Assembly (NCBI GenBank): GCA_905160935.1
Contig: CAJHZI010000484.1
Location: 507,001 to 571,000, forward strand
From: Enchytraeus crypticus
Lineage: Eukaryota > Annelida > Clitellata > Enchytraeida > Enchytraeidae
Reading direction: 5' to 3'
DNA length: 64,000 nucleotides
The position numbers and the translations under genes are program-made. Below, one piece after another: positions 44,170-56,335 of the stretch; position 1 is the first letter of the stretch; the number at the start of each line of letters is the position of its first letter. Below the pieces are notes generated by a model. That model was not told the DNA's origin and did not search any database. It was given only the letters and a program-made list of their open reading frames with translations.

Positions 44170-44475
44170 ACTCTCGACTTTTAAGCTCAATCGGACCGTC
44201 ATCGTACAGCATGATATCCGTTGATCAATCATTCAATAAACACTAAACAGTCAAACATCCACATCAAGGCCTAAATTGATACAAGCTGAACGGCGCAGAA
44301 ATCAATGTGATAAAAAACAGTAAAAACCATTTATTATTAAATTAATCGTCGTCGTCGTCGTCGTTACGAATAGACTTTCTCTAGGTCTCTCTGTCCCACA
44401 CCATATTATCAGTCAATCCCCTATTTTTATATTTATTGTTAAATTAATAATTCAAATACTAATAATAATTCAAAA
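43985..44475. repeat. segmental duplication, copy 1
   Basis: cctcctgatattgatcctat, a CT/TGTC array, cactctcgacttttaagctc, aatcggaccgtcatcgta, atgatatccgttgatcaatc, aagctgaacggcgcaga, then a (CGT)n block and the family C tail end. Direct-orientation partner at 48820-49375. Confidence 0.9.
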
Positions 44476-44529
44476 GAACTTGCACGGACAAGCCAGTCAA
44501 TCTATTAGTCACTATACAGTTACATCATC

Positions 44530-44670
44530 CCGGAGCTGCAGCCAGTGGAGAAGTCGTAAGATACTCGACCGCGGATCAGTGTGTCCGGGGTTCAAATCCT
44601 GGGCTCACCCGTCACTGACATCGCTTTCGAGTGAGGAAACTGAGATTAACATTAGTTTTATTAGCTTTTT
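44530..44670 (+). mobile_element. family A SINE
   Basis: gctgcagccagtggagaagt, cgtaagatactcgaccgcgg, ggggttcaaatcctgggctc (good B box), gtcactgacatcgctttcga and ttattagcttttt. Confidence 0.88.
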
Positions 44671-45189
44671 CTTACTTTAAAGAAATCTTTCTTTCATATT
44701 AATTCCGCGCAGTAGTCCAGCGGGATTCTTCACCGGACTCCTCTCATCATTATTATCTCCACACGCTTCCACCGTCTCGCTGCCTTTTGACCCGAGGAAC
44801 CTCCCGGAATAATTGAAATACGATTTATTATCCCCTGAAAATTGAGAAAGGCGGTCAATTATGGAAAGGCAGAGCGCCACGGGGAAAGTTTGCAAGGACG
44901 CAACTTTCGTTTAATACGAACGGGGGTATTTTATTTTATTTTACTGTCTGTTTTTATTTTTACTTCGGGAAAAGTTTTGGAGCTTTTTCATTCTTGTCAA
45001 TCTCACTCGATGCCACTCTCTCCAGCTTTCTTTCTTTAGATATCTGCATCTCTCAGTCTTTCATCATAATGTTTCACGGTTCGAATACCAGCCGGATCAC
45101 TTCAGAGTGCATCTGTTTATATAATGAAACAGCCGTAAAACTTACTTAATATTACTTCCCATTGAGAGCAACAAAACAACAACAAAAAC

Positions 45190-45305
45190 AGAATTTTAGT
45201 GCTACTTTCGTTTTCGACAACATCGAGCACTTTGGCACCAAATCCAATCCGATGAGTAAAGTGTGGGGTCCAAAAACGGTGCGAATCAAAATCCGGGAAA
45301 TCCAG
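45190..45305 (+). mobile_element. family E element
   Basis: ttttagtgctactttcgttt, tcgacaacatcgagcacttt, aatccgatgagtaaagt, ggtccaaaaacggtgcgaat. Confidence 0.78.
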
Positions 45306-45401
45306 AACCAAACCATACAATTCCTGCCTGCACCTTTTCATCACTGTAAAGGCGAGATATTCACTGATTCGATAAAATCACAAAGTTCAAACTCCTCTAT
45401 T

Positions 45402-45500
45402 CGCAGAGGGGCATACAGCCCCTCTGCCCTCTCCCCGGTCACTGAGGCAGAGAGAGGCATACAGCCCCGGTGCATTCTCCCCTCAGTCACTGAGGCAGAG
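45402..45500. repeat. two-copy tandem repeat, about 48 bp
   Basis: gaggcatacagcccc.. and ctctcccc.gtcactgaggca occur twice (ggcatacagcccctctgccc and ggcatacagccccggtgcat starts). Confidence 0.9.
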
Positions 45501-46867
45501 CTATAAAATCAAGTCTCGAATCGAACCGGCTGTCTCGTCTACAACAATAAAAAAATCCTTTCATAGCTGAACGACATCGGATCTCAGCCAGCCTCCACCA
45601 AACGTTAACAGAGTCTCGCTTCAATCACCGGAGTCTTTCCAGGCAGGAATCCATTGGATTGGGGGTATGGAGTTAAACTGGGTGAGACAACGGATTGGCT
45701 TAAAGTCTGGACCACCAATCAATAAGTCAAATTTCAATATCAAATGTTAAGCAGGCTTATAGCCAACGAAACATTGAGAATAATTCCAAAATTAAAACTA
45801 ACATTTAATTAATATTTGTTTAGAATTAAAATTAGGATACTCTTACTAATTAAAATTAGGATACTCTCTACAACTCATTAACATCTATCATTATTTTTGG
45901 ATTTACTTTAATTAATTTCATCTAGAATCATCCTAAGACCTGTGTTTATATTATTCTATAAACTCTCCATATCATCGCTATCACTTAAAACCATAAATAA
46001 ATTTCTATGCTCTTACTAAATATAGGTTTATTTACAACGAAACATTTCAATATTGCGCCACAAGATTGGGGACAATACTCACCCCTCCCCAATGTCAGTA
46101 ATTTAGAGCCGGTATAGAAAGAGGCACGATGAATCATTAAAAGTTAACCTCTTCCTGCCGACTCGATGTGAATTGGCTGGAGATTTTGTTTAACGGTTTT
46201 CAAATAATGATGAAAAATGAAGCTATCGTTCGGAACGACCCCCAGATGATTGTTAAAAGAAGTGAGAAAAGAATCGAACCTTCTCGCAGAGACTGCAGAT
46301 AAAAACAACTAAAACGATTTTAGGAGTCGTCCAAAGCAATCCAAAGCATCTTCAACGATGACCCAAGAAAACCCCGAAAAAAAAACAGTAAATGTTGTAT
46401 ACAGTAACCCAAAGGCATCTGCAACGACGCCCAAATCCAAGATGAAAACAAAGGTGACAGCAAATGTATACCGCAACTCAAAGCCCAAAGTCATCTACAA
46501 CGACACCCGTATTCAGAATTTTTTAAAAATTATCCGTTAGATGACTCTCTTTAACCGAACAAGTTTTCTGCCCAAGACTATGCCCGTCGCTGTAAACGAC
46601 ACAGACATATACTCACAGATACACAAACATATAAATCCACATTTTACACACGGAGATGTGGCCTTTACTTATACAACTAATCAACGACATAATATTTATG
46701 AGATTTCAATCCACTTCCGGTCATGTATCGCGTATTCCTTTTCCACATCCGGAGATGGAGTGACGATCACTTTTACCTGAAGGCGAGGCGACTTCTTAAT
46801 GTCGCGTGTTGAAATGACAACGTAGCATTTTAACAATTACTAAGGACTCTATAAGAGAAAATTGACA
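45501..46867. other. intron, nothing recognised
   Basis: Open frames at 46358-46540 and 46541-46780 match nothing I know. The first has weak internal repetition (aaacccaaag-like words). Confidence 0.45.
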
Positions 46868-46990
46868 AAGTCCAGTTTAACGCCAGTTTCCGGCTCGATA
46901 GTATATCAGTCAGTGACGACGAGAGCACTGAATTTGAACTCTGCACCACTGATCCGCTGTCGAACAACTTGCCAAAAGTCACCGGCTCAG
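46868..46990 (-). mobile_element. family A-like SINE variant
   Basis: gtttaacgccagtttccggc, tatatcagtcagtgacgac, ctgaatttgaactctgc, ccgctgtcgaacaacttgcc and caccggctcag. Closer to 26640 and 60000 than to typical family A. Confidence 0.72.
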
Positions 46991-47514
46991 TAAATTTCAG
47001 CTTACAATATTAATATAAAAGCTTAAAGGGAGCTTTTTTGTACATTTTTTATAGACAGTGGTTATAAACAGGCGGATATCAACAGGGTATTATAAACAGG
47101 GCGTTCCAAACAAGTGGTTATAAGCTGATTTAATACCGTATATAAACTCTAATTTTATCAATCAATCCGTGAAAAAAGTTTCAATAACTTTGAACCGGGC
47201 GCCGAGAGATTTGTAAATAGAAACGAGCATTATTTGAAGCATTCGCCTCAGGCAAATGGTTGAAGGACTGAATGTCAGAATGTGCAAGCTCCAGACAAAA
47301 CCGAACCAGTCTCTATCAGACATCGTCTGTCAGGATCCATCATCTGGTTTATGTAGTCAAACAGGTTGCCAGTTAACAGTTTCTATCAAAAACACTGGCA
47401 ACGCTGATTACTAAAACTAAATCCATTGGCAACACTGATTTTTTCAAACTACATAGGCAAAATTTGATTGGAAAACTAACCACGTCATATCCTTCGTAAC
47501 ATAACATAACAAAA

Positions 47515-47635
47515 ATTAGAGTGCTACAGTCATCAATGAAAACATCGAGCACCACTGAGACAAAATCAAGCCTGCGAGCAAAAAGAAGGTCCAAAAACGG
47601 TGCAAATTCCACAATCCAGAAAAATCAGTCCAAAG
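47515..47635 (+). mobile_element. family E element
   Basis: aattagagtgctacagtcat, caatgaaaacatcgagcacc, aatcaagcctgcgagcaaaa, gaaggtccaaaaacggtgca and cagaaaaatcagtccaaag. Confidence 0.87.
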
Positions 47636-47998
47636 TGACTTCGTAGAAATTCTATTAAAAAAGTTCTTTTTCTATTTTCAATTATTACCTCAAAAATTCT
47701 CCAGCAATAAACTAACATTTTTGTTAAAAACAATCAACATACTTTACATTAAAAGCTATATCAATATTTCAGTAAAATATTTAAATTGTTATTCCAGTTA
47801 TTTCGTAAAATCTTTAAAAAAAATTAATTTAATAAACAGCCGTACTACTTCAAAATATTTACTAATTACAGTCCACTTTTGATGTCAGTATAAGAAATGA
47901 AATTTGTAAACTAAATACATTCCCGAAAAAATAGGCAAAATTTGAAATGGAAAATTAACTACGTCATATACTCAGAAATTCTCCAGCAGTCTCTCTCT

Positions 47999-48075
47999 CT
48001 CTCTCTCTCTTAGTGCACTGCCTACTGGCAGGTCCATGGTATATAACGCCTCCACTTTTCTCTGTCTTCCGCTTT
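47999..48075 (-). mobile_element. family D 3' end
   Basis: (CT)n, then tagtgcactgcctactggca, ggtccatggtatataacgcc and ctctgtcttccgc. Confidence 0.82.
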
Positions 48076-48299
48076 ATTCCCGAAAAAATAGGTCGTAATT
48101 TAAAATTGAAACCAAATTTCTGACCAAAATCGAGTTTCGTACAATCACGGAGAACAATAGCTCTTCAATAAAAACATGGAGAAACAATACTGATCCTTTA
48201 ATTAACAACTCTGTCTCACCTCTCTCTCTCTCTCTCTCTCTCTCTTACTCTCTCTCTCTCTCTCTACTTTCAAATAATTCCATGGAAATAATAATATTA

Positions 48300-48352
48300 A
48301 TAATAAAAGTTTAGCGTCCGTTTCCTCAGCCAAGGATGATGTCAGGGACGTC
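48300..48352 (+). mobile_element. family F fragment
   Basis: ataaaagtttagcgtccgtt, tcctcagccaaggatgatgt and cagggacgtccc. Confidence 0.75.
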
Positions 48353-48711
48353 CCCAACAGCACACATCACTACAGATCAATTCACCTAGACCAATCTGCA
48401 AAAGAAATATGGTGAGGAAAAGTAATGAAACGAGTTCACGAAGAAATTAACTAGCCAAACTAAAAGCTACTCATGACAGCACTGCTAAAACGGCTCCACG
48501 ACCAATAAATCGCCTCCTCTTTCATTTCGAATCGCTCAGAGATTTACCATTCGCTGGTCGACGTCGTCGTATTCATTGTTTTCTAACCTCAGAGTCGATA
48601 AAACACTACAGGTTCCTTTAAAACAGACGCCCGGATCTTCCCGCCTCACGGACAAAATGAATACTTGGAATTCCACACGCGTAGTCGAGCGAGATAGTAA
48701 ATAGGGGCCGG

Positions 48712-48780
48712 GTGGATGGATGGATAGAAGGGTGGATAGACGGGTGGATGAATGGATGGACGGAGTGGATGTATGAAAGG
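48712..48780. repeat. (GGAT)n-like array
   Basis: ggatggatggatagaagggt and related units with ggtggatagacg. Confidence 0.88.
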
Positions 48781-48819
48781 GTGGATGGACAGAACAGATG
48801 CCTAATCATTGTACGGATG

Positions 48820-49375
48820 GAATTCCCCTCCTGATATTGATCCTTTAACATCTTTCTCTCTCTCTTTCTCTCTGTATGTCTCTCTCTCTCTCTCTTTGCC
48901 TGTTTGTTTTCTGTGTCTGTTTGTCTTCTCTGTCTGTCTGTCTGTCTATCTGTCTTCTCTGTCTGTCTGTCTCTCTTTCTCTTTCTCTTTCTCATTCTTT
49001 CTCACTCTCGACTTTTAAGCTCAATCGGACCGTCATCGTATAGCATGATATCCGTTGATCAATCAATCAATAAACACTAAGCAGTCATACATCTACAGAT
49101 AGGTCTATATTTGATACAAGCTGAGGGGCGCAGAAACCAATGTGCTAAAAACAGCAAAAACCATTTGTTGTTGAATTAATCATCATCATCATCATTATCA
49201 TCATCATCATCATCATCTTCCTTTAAATCCCAATTTAACCAGAGTCGGGATACGAATAGACTTTCTCCAGTCCTCTCTGTCCCACACCATATCATCAGTC
49301 AATCCCTTATTTTTTATATTTATTGTTAAGTTAAGAAAAAAACAATAACTCAAATACTAATAATAATCATCCTGG
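48820..49375. repeat. segmental duplication, copy 2
   Basis: Same order of landmarks as 43985-44475. It differs mainly in repeat length and in holding (ATC)n plus ctttaaatcccaatttaacc, agagtcggg where copy 1 has (CGT)n. Both end in caaatactaataataat. Confidence 0.9.
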
Positions 49376-49504
49376 ATGAACAATTAAACCATTACGCATT
49401 GTACAGTTGTATCGTCCAGCTGATGAGAGTATAGCAGAATATTGATGAAAAGTCATAAACAACAGCGCAGTACAAGAGACTCCCGTTCTGCAGCTCAATG
49501 AGCC

Positions 49505-49550
49505 ATGGAGTCCTAGTAGCTCAGTGGTCTGGTTAGAACATCTGCACCGA
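49505..49550 (+). mobile_element. tRNA-like A-box fragment
   Basis: ctagtagctcagtggtctgg, ttagaaca is close to a tRNA A-box arm, but no B box follows at the expected spacing. Confidence 0.45.
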
Positions 49551-50269
49551 TCATCCCACTCACTCCTACCCCCTGAAACACCTGACTTGTGGCAGGGACC
49601 CCCCCCACCCGACCCCATTAACACCTCGGGCCACAACATGCGAAATATCTGTCATCTGCCCCCACATGTAGGTCAATATCGAAGTAATTTTCACTCCAGG
49701 TGCGAGTCTATAACTTAACTTCTAGATGTGTACGAATAGCAACATTTCCAGATGCACACAAATTGTAATTAGAGTTCTCGGTATATGAATAAAAGTATTC
49801 TAGATGAATAGCATCAGTTTAAGACGTCCCTGACTTCAGCCTCGAGAAAAAAAATGGAGTTAAATCATTATTGTATTGTATCGTATCATATTGTATTGCA
49901 TGCAAACTATTATTCAATATATAAACCTATGCAGGTCAACGTCAAACTATCTAAGTTAAAAAACTACACTTCCCACAAAATATAGGCCAATTTTAATATA
50001 CCAGAAGAATGCAAATGAGTTTTCACTTTTTGAGTTAGATGACAAATAAGGAGTTGAACTCATTCTTGGTTTTAATAAAATACAGACAAAGAGAAAATAT
50101 ATTACAAATAGGAATATAATGTATATTACACAGATAACAGCTATTAAATAAACTATACACATTACAATGAGCTTATAAAGTAGATATAACTCAGATAACA
50201 CTGAGATTACATGTATTACAGAGATTGCGACGAGCTTATAAACATAATAGAGATTATAGAGATTACAGT

Positions 50270-50274
50270 GAAAG

Positions 50275-50321
<47 letters not shown>

Positions 50322-50390
50322 TAGACAGAGAGAGACAGACAGACAGAAATACAGATAGACAGAGACAGAGACAGAGAGAGAGAGAGAGAA

Positions 50391-50421
<31 letters not shown>

Positions 50422-50450
50422 AAGAGACAGAGATAAAGAGAGAGAACAAT
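50270..50450. repeat. GA-rich array downstream of exon w2
   Basis: gagaga with acagacagac interruptions, ending about 17 bp from the w2 donor; polypyrimidine on the transcribed strand. Confidence 0.95.
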
Positions 50451-50466
50451 GAGAAGGAGCACTCAC

Positions 50467-50601
50467 TCGTTTTTCAGTCATAACGTAGATGTTGTTGCGG
50501 CGCCTGTCGAATGTCATATCCTTGAGGATGGCTGTGCCAGCCTCGACTTGCTGAGATTCGAACTCATGAGCACCCTTCTTGTCACCTGACGATATAGTCA
50601 C
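50467..50601 (-). CDS. PLXNA: Plexin A-like, exon w2 (end of sema domain)
   Basis: 135 nt, phase 0 to 0, 45 codons. The acceptor is tttgtttgtttag and the donor is GTGAGT. It encodes VTISSGDKKGAHEFESQQV, AGTAILKDMTFDRRRNN and IYVMTEKR. This is the last sema blade: a hydrophobic strand, G-x-x-[IL]-L-[KR]-D-M-x-F, then [IL]-Y-[VI]-M-[TS]-E-[RK]. It joins V-x-x-[IV]-P-[VM]-E of w3. Microsatellites flank it on both sides, GA-rich downstream and ATT upstream. Confidence 0.95.
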
Positions 50602-50616
50602 CTAAACAAACAACAA

Positions 50617-50684
<68 letters not shown>

Positions 50685-50685
50685 C
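50617..50685. repeat. (ATT)n microsatellite
   Basis: About 22 att units, 15 bp upstream of the w2 acceptor. Confidence 0.97.
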
Positions 50686-50689
50686 TGTC

Positions 50690-51409
50690 CGTCTCTCTCT
50701 CTGTTACATGATGATATAAGTATATGATATAAATATATGATGACATATTTTATAGTCACCTAAACCAAACAAAACAAATCACTATTATTATTATCTGTCC
50801 GTCTCTCTATCACCTGATGATATAAATATATGATAATAAATATAATCAACCATAAATTTAACAAAACGAGATAAAATGGAAGAAATGATTCTGAAAACCC
50901 CCGCGGATCAACTCCAATAAGAACCAAGATAAGCTGAAGAACCTAAGTTTTACAGTCTACTGTAGAACCTAAGGTTAACATACATCTAACCAATCTATTA
51001 ATAAACATCTATATACCTACTAACGAGATAAATAGTAAGATATGATTCAGAAAAAGCAAGCAATCGTCTTGCACGCATCCGGTGAAGAGATTTCTAAACT
51101 GCCAGGAATGCAAATCCTGGATAAATAAAGGAATAGAAAAACGAATCACCTGAAGTCACTTGAAATTCCTCATCATACACTTCAACACAACGCCGCCTAT
51201 AGACCGCTTTACTCAACAGAAATACTGCAATTACTGTACTATTACAATTATTATTATTATATTATTATTATTATTATTTTAGAAATAGACTATTCTGGTC
51301 CAGTTGATAGAATGCTAGCCTATTAGCCGAATTTGAAAGATCGATTTCTTTGTGTGGTAACAACAACAACTTAAAAACAAGATGGCGGCTCTTAACTGAA
51401 ATATTCTCT
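50690..51409. other. intron, nothing recognised
   Basis: A 55-bp stretch (gtcacctaaac..ctgtccgtctctct..gatgatataa) at about 50599-50720 is repeated near 50755-50835; no gene. Confidence 0.5.
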
Positions 51410-51625
51410 CTTCAGTGCACTGCCAAGTGGCAGGTTCAAGGTACATATTCATAGTCAGAGTCTGCTTTCTCGCTCAATAAGAGCACTCCTTAGATCAACA
51501 AGGTAACCCTTTCACAAAGTCTATACCTTATGTAGCCTATAACGTGGGAAAAGTGTGGCTTCTGATGTGGTTTCCCGTTGCCTTCCTCAGTTAGATGGAT
51601 TAATTACCATTTAATCCTGAAAGCA
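51410..51625 (-). mobile_element. family J LINE-tail element
   Basis: cagtgcactgccaagtggca, ggttcaaggtacatattcat, ctttcacaaagtctatacct, gtggcttctgatgtgg and ttcctcagttagatggatta. Confidence 0.8.
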
Positions 51626-51999
51626 AAATATTTATCAAAGCAATACATTTGAAAGAACCAGCAGATTGGACTGTAAATTTATCAGGACGAAAGTCGAAAA
51701 GAAATTTCAATCTCGTTTCATTAAACTTCACGACTCAGTTTCACTTTGACTTTTACAGTCTCTACCTCATCTATAGAGACAGGCAGATTCTGCTGTCAAT
51801 CAAACTCTGAATCCAAACAAACCATCAACATCCGTTCAGAGTTAAATTAAAACCATACAAGAGCTTCCTACACATAACACTCCCAAGATCAGAAGATTAA
51901 AGTGAAGGCCGTGCAGCTTTAGAAGTAAATAAATTCTGTAAACATAGAGAGATGATGTGTGTGGGCGTTATCTGCGCCTGGATCGATAATTCAAACAAT

Positions 52000-52275
52000 G
52001 AATTAATCATTCAATCAATTGACCAAACAACCGATCAATCAAGCCATCAATTAACCAAACAACCGATCAATCAACCGATCGCTTAAGCAGTAAATCAGTA
52101 AATCAATCAATAAACCAAACAACCAATCAACCAATCGATCCATCACATAATAAACCAGCAAATCAAGCAATTAACTAAACAACCAATCAATCGAATAAAC
52201 AATAAATCCGTAAATCCATCAATCAAACAATTAATCGATCGATCGATCAAACAATAAATCAATCAATCAATCACA
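52000..52275. repeat. (CAAT)/(CAAC)-rich array
   Basis: Repeats of caatcaatcaaccaaacaac, cgatcaat and variants over about 270 bp. Confidence 0.92.
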
Positions 52276-52509
52276 GCAGCAGAACTTTTCAAGAGATAGG
52301 ACCAATCTCTTCAACTCTCCCATTCTAAGCAGTGCGCTGATATCCTACAGAGGCAGTGATCAGAGAGACAAATGAGCAATACCGTGCCATCCTATCTCAC
52401 ATCTCATCTAGCTCCATTAGGATCCTGCACGAATACAACCCGGAGAGACAAGCAGGGACCTGTTGGTCATATTTCATCGGTGATTGCCTCGCCACGGAGG
52501 CTCAGTCTG

Positions 52510-52930
52510 GAAAAAAGAAGGACAAAGAGAATGACAAAGAGGAGGACAAAGAGGTGGAAAGAAAAGGACAAAGAGAGGTAAAAAGAAGGAGAAAGAGAAG
52601 GACAAAGATGATGAAAGAGAAGGACAAAGAGGAAGAAAGAGAAGGACAAAGAGGTGGAAAGAAAAGGACAAACAGAGGTAAAAAGAAGGAGAAAGAGAAG
52701 GACAAAGATGAGGAAAGAGAAGGACAAAGAGGAAGAAAGAGAATGACAAAGAGGTGGAAAGAGAAGGACAAAGAGGAGGAAAGAGAAGGACAAAGAGGAG
52801 GAAAGAGAGAAGGATAAAGAGGAGAAAAGAGAGTGAAGAGAAGACAAGAGGAGAAATGGAAGGAAAAGAGGACAAAGAGGAAAGAGGAGTAAAAAGGAGG
52901 TTTAGGAGAGAGAAGAGAGAGAAGGCATTA
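52510..52930. repeat. polypurine minisatellite
   Basis: About 420 bp of nearly unbroken purines on the plus strand, with single C and T. The unit is about 21-22 bp (gagaaggacaaagaggagga) with longer-period copies at 52556-52640 and 52650-52735. Confidence 0.94.
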
Positions 52931-53369
52931 GAGGGAAATAAGGAAAGTTCAACCGTTCAACTCTCTACAGCATCGTCCCCGATAGTACCTTTGTAGCGCA
53001 GAAACAGACGTTAAAACTAAAGACATTCTACAGACTACAGTATAATGAAATCCCTGCCCATATATGCTCACTATATCACAACTCGATGGCTTGAAGCCAA
53101 CGGTGCAAAAGTTTGTGAGTGAAAACGATGTGTACATTGCAGTGGTAAGATAAGACTTGTATCTATCGGTGCACAAAGGTACCACGTGATTGTATGTATT
53201 ATAATACTGACTTGGAATAAAAACACAAGGGGATCGAGTGCGTGATCAGAATCTTCTGTGCATAAACGTTCTAAATGCACTTACAACCTAACATTTCTAA
53301 ACTGCGCATGGCACCATTGTGCTCCAATCCAACGAATGTTATATATTCTCCATAGTGGAAGAGGTTAGG

Positions 53370-53489
53370 TAGGTTAGATGATTTAAAGACCCACTCATAT
53401 GTGGACATGAAGAGGAAAGCGGAAGACAGAGAAGAGTGGAGGCGTTATATACCACGGACCTGCTGATGCAGTGCTAGTATGCAGTGCAC

Positions 53490-53531
<42 letters not shown>
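53370..53531 (+). mobile_element. family D LINE tail with (GA)n end
   Basis: ggttagatgatttaaagacc, cactcatatgtggacatga, agaggaaagcggaagacag, aggcgttataccacggac, then cactaag and a 38-bp pure GA run. Encodes THSYVDMKRKAEDREEWRR. Confidence 0.87.
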
Positions 53532-53532
<1 letters not shown>

Positions 53533-53957
53533 ATCGTCATCGCTATGGTTTCTTGAGCTAATATCAATTCACGTGGTGCTATCGCATCCTCTCAGGCCGT
53601 CGTTATCTATTATTTAACAGCTACGCCTCGTCTTCCTTCATCAGCCATCAAATTAATTTATACTGCAATGCTGAGAATTTCAAATTACTAACGATACTTA
53701 GTGATTTATTTCGTGGAGATGGAACAGAGAAGTGATGCTAGCAAATCACTGAGGTAGATAAATTTTCATAAAAGCGACAAAATTTAGAAAGAACATTGAG
53801 GGAAGAATATGGAGGAAGAAAATACTGGTAAAAGAACAGATTATATATATATGTATGTATATGTATATCCCTTTGGTGATGTTATTTTACTTTACCCCAG
53901 TTGTGTTCGAATTGTTGAAAAGAAGACCAGTAATCAAGCTATACCAACTAAAAATAC

Positions 53958-53965
53958 AATATATA

Positions 53966-54040
<75 letters not shown>

Positions 54041-54136
54041 CCTATATATAATTATATATTAAACCCTACTTTGTCACTGACATCGCTTTCGAATGAGGAA
54101 ACTGACGATAAACTTAGCTTTACCAGCTTTTATTTG
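53958..54136. repeat. (TA)n microsatellite plus 3' half of family A SINE
   Basis: (TA)n to 54040. Then, on plus, tttgtcactgacatcgcttt, cgaatgaggaaactgacg and ctttaccagcttttat (54068-54136). Confidence 0.88.
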
Positions 54137-54394
54137 TTATAATCATTACATAAACCACAAAAGTCCAGTTCCACAACAGTGTCAACGCAACCCATACATT
54201 TATTATAATCAACATCCACTACAATATAAATTGGCGCCATGTGATAAATTAATCAGCTGATTAATTGCTGACACTTGAGAGCCATAATTATAGCTAATTC
54301 ATTGTGTGCCAGAGAGTCACTGTTGTCTGTAGCTACAGAACAAATCAAAACCGTATAGCGCAGCAAATCCACTCCTTATCCTTTCACTACTCAG

Positions 54395-54805
54395 ATTACT
54401 TCATCATCATCATCATTATCATTATCATTATCATCAATCATCATCATTATCCTTATCATTATCAACATAATCATCATCATCATCATCATCATCATTATCA
54501 TAATAATCATCGTCCCTCATCATCATTATCATAATAATCATCGTCCCTCATCATCATCATCATCCTCATCATCATCATCATTATCATCCCTCATCATCAT
54601 CATCATAATCATAATCCTCATCATCATCATAATCATCATCAGCATCAGCATCCTCATCATCATCATCATCATCATCATCATCCCTCAACATCATCATCAT
54701 CATCATTATCATCCCTCATCATCATCATCATAATCATAATCCTCATCATCATCATAATCATCATCATCATCATCAGCATCAGCATCAGCATCATCATCTT
54801 CATAT
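54395..54805. repeat. (ATC)n-rich array
   Basis: About 410 bp of atc with cattatcataa, cctc and agc interruptions. A block of about 120 bp is repeated (54590-54660 and 54710-54780). Confidence 0.95.
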
Positions 54806-55921
54806 CTTCATCTTGCGTGTCATCGCCATTAGCGTCAAATCTATAATCGCGGGGAGAAATTTAGCAGAAAAGTAGATTTAGGACACGCCTGACTAAGCCT
54901 GACCCCGTCATGACCTTCATCAGTCAGTCAGGCTGCCATGACAAGTCATTTGTCATCTCCGTCTGGAAGATTATCATGGTTGACGGTAACTCCCGGCCTG
55001 TCAACGAGTCAATCCTAGAACTCTGTGCTGCACGGAGACCAGCAGAACATCGCTATCTCTCTCTCTCTCTCTCGCTATACCTCTCTCTATCAGTCTTCGT
55101 GCTATCCATTTGGACATCCAAACAAAAATTTGGACATCGATACAAAAAAATTTGAAAAACAAGAACCTAGCCAGAGAGGGTTGGTTCTAGGTGGGGCAGA
55201 ACAGAAACTAGACATAAACTGGAGGGGGGGGGGATAGGGTGACAGAAACCTGCCAAAGAACCGAGGGGATGGGGCTAAGGTCGTACAGAAACTCGCTCGT
55301 CACTGACATCGCCTTCGAGTGAGGAAACTGACGTCAACAATAGCTTTACCAGCTTTACCAGAGACACAAGAGGGTGAAGCTAGGGTGGTACAGAAACTAG
55401 CCATAGACTCTAGGGGGTGGGACTAGGGTGGTACAGAAACTAGCCATAGACTCTACGGGGTGGGTATGGGAAGGATAAACTGACAACTGAAAGGAGGGGA
55501 GGACGGGTGGTAATTGTCGGCAGATATCACAGATTACCGCTCATCCACTTCTACCTCATTTAATCCAATAAAAGCATTGAGGCGCTCAGCCTGATACAGA
55601 CTCATCACGCTGCAGATGTGACTGCGGTGTCAGGTTTCATCAATTGTCCGAGCATTCACTTACTACATACCTTTATTTACCGGAATTCTTCACCTTAAGT
55701 TCGTAAAATTTATTTGCCTGATGGTTAGTGAAGTTATATTTGGTTCCACTATTGGTTTTGTTTCATTCCACTGCCACCGAAGAAGTAGTTGAAAGTCCAT
55801 TTTCTCGCCAAGTCAACAACTGGAAACTTTGAGACAAAAAGTGAACAAAATATGACGAAACCCAAATATGACGACATTTAATTAGATAAAAAATAAATCG
55901 CTAAATTATTATAGATAAATG
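54806..55921. other. intron with a family A 3' fragment
   Basis: 55290-55365 reads ctcgctcgtcactgacatcg, ccttcgagtgaggaaactg and ctttaccagctttacc. A gggtggtacagaaactagcc phrase recurs at 55405 and 55430. Otherwise nothing recognised. Confidence 0.6.
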
Positions 55922-56215
55922 CTATAAGAAATAGGAAAATGAGCTGGATAGGACACATTCTTAGGGGAGATAGTTTACTAAAGGAGGTCATATAAGGAAG
56001 AATGAAAGGAAATAGAGACAGAGGCAGACCGAGATTAGGAATGTTAGATGATACAAAGATCCACTCATACGTAGACTATATAATAGACTATATAAGGTTT
56101 GGATAAGGCATAGGCTTTTATGAAGGGATTAACTTGTTAATCTATGGGGCTCGAAAGTAGACTCTGAGCATTAATATGTATCTCGGACATGTCAATCAAA
56201 AATTCTGATTCTCAG
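55922..56215 (+). mobile_element. family D tail followed by family J-like tail
   Basis: aagaaataggaaaatgagct, ggataggacacattctta, agaggcagaccgagattagg (to about 56070), then tggataaggcataggctttt, gaagggattaacttgttaat and gactctgagcattaatatgt. Confidence 0.78.
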
Positions 56216-56335
56216 AACGGCATTCAGAATGTATGTAACTAAACAAAAATAGAGATCAATGGAACTAAACTTTGTCAATTTGACTCAGTAACCTCCAAGG
56301 ACTCGGTGAAATTAAAATTAATTATACTTAATTCG

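Noticed and set aside
46358-46780. Two adjacent plus-strand frames as a small gene
   Set aside because: Composition is Lys/Thr/Asn-rich, partly repetitive, and nothing recognised; probably chance in AT-rich DNA.
49956-50601. Long Leu/Ser/Arg-rich frames around 49956-50601
   Set aside because: They come from the (GA)n array; only the 45-codon sema exon w2 inside is real.
52356-52817. 153-codon Lys/Glu-rich frame and its opposite-strand Ser/Leu/Phe-rich frames
   Set aside because: Low-complexity reading of a polypurine minisatellite; no start context, domain or splice support.
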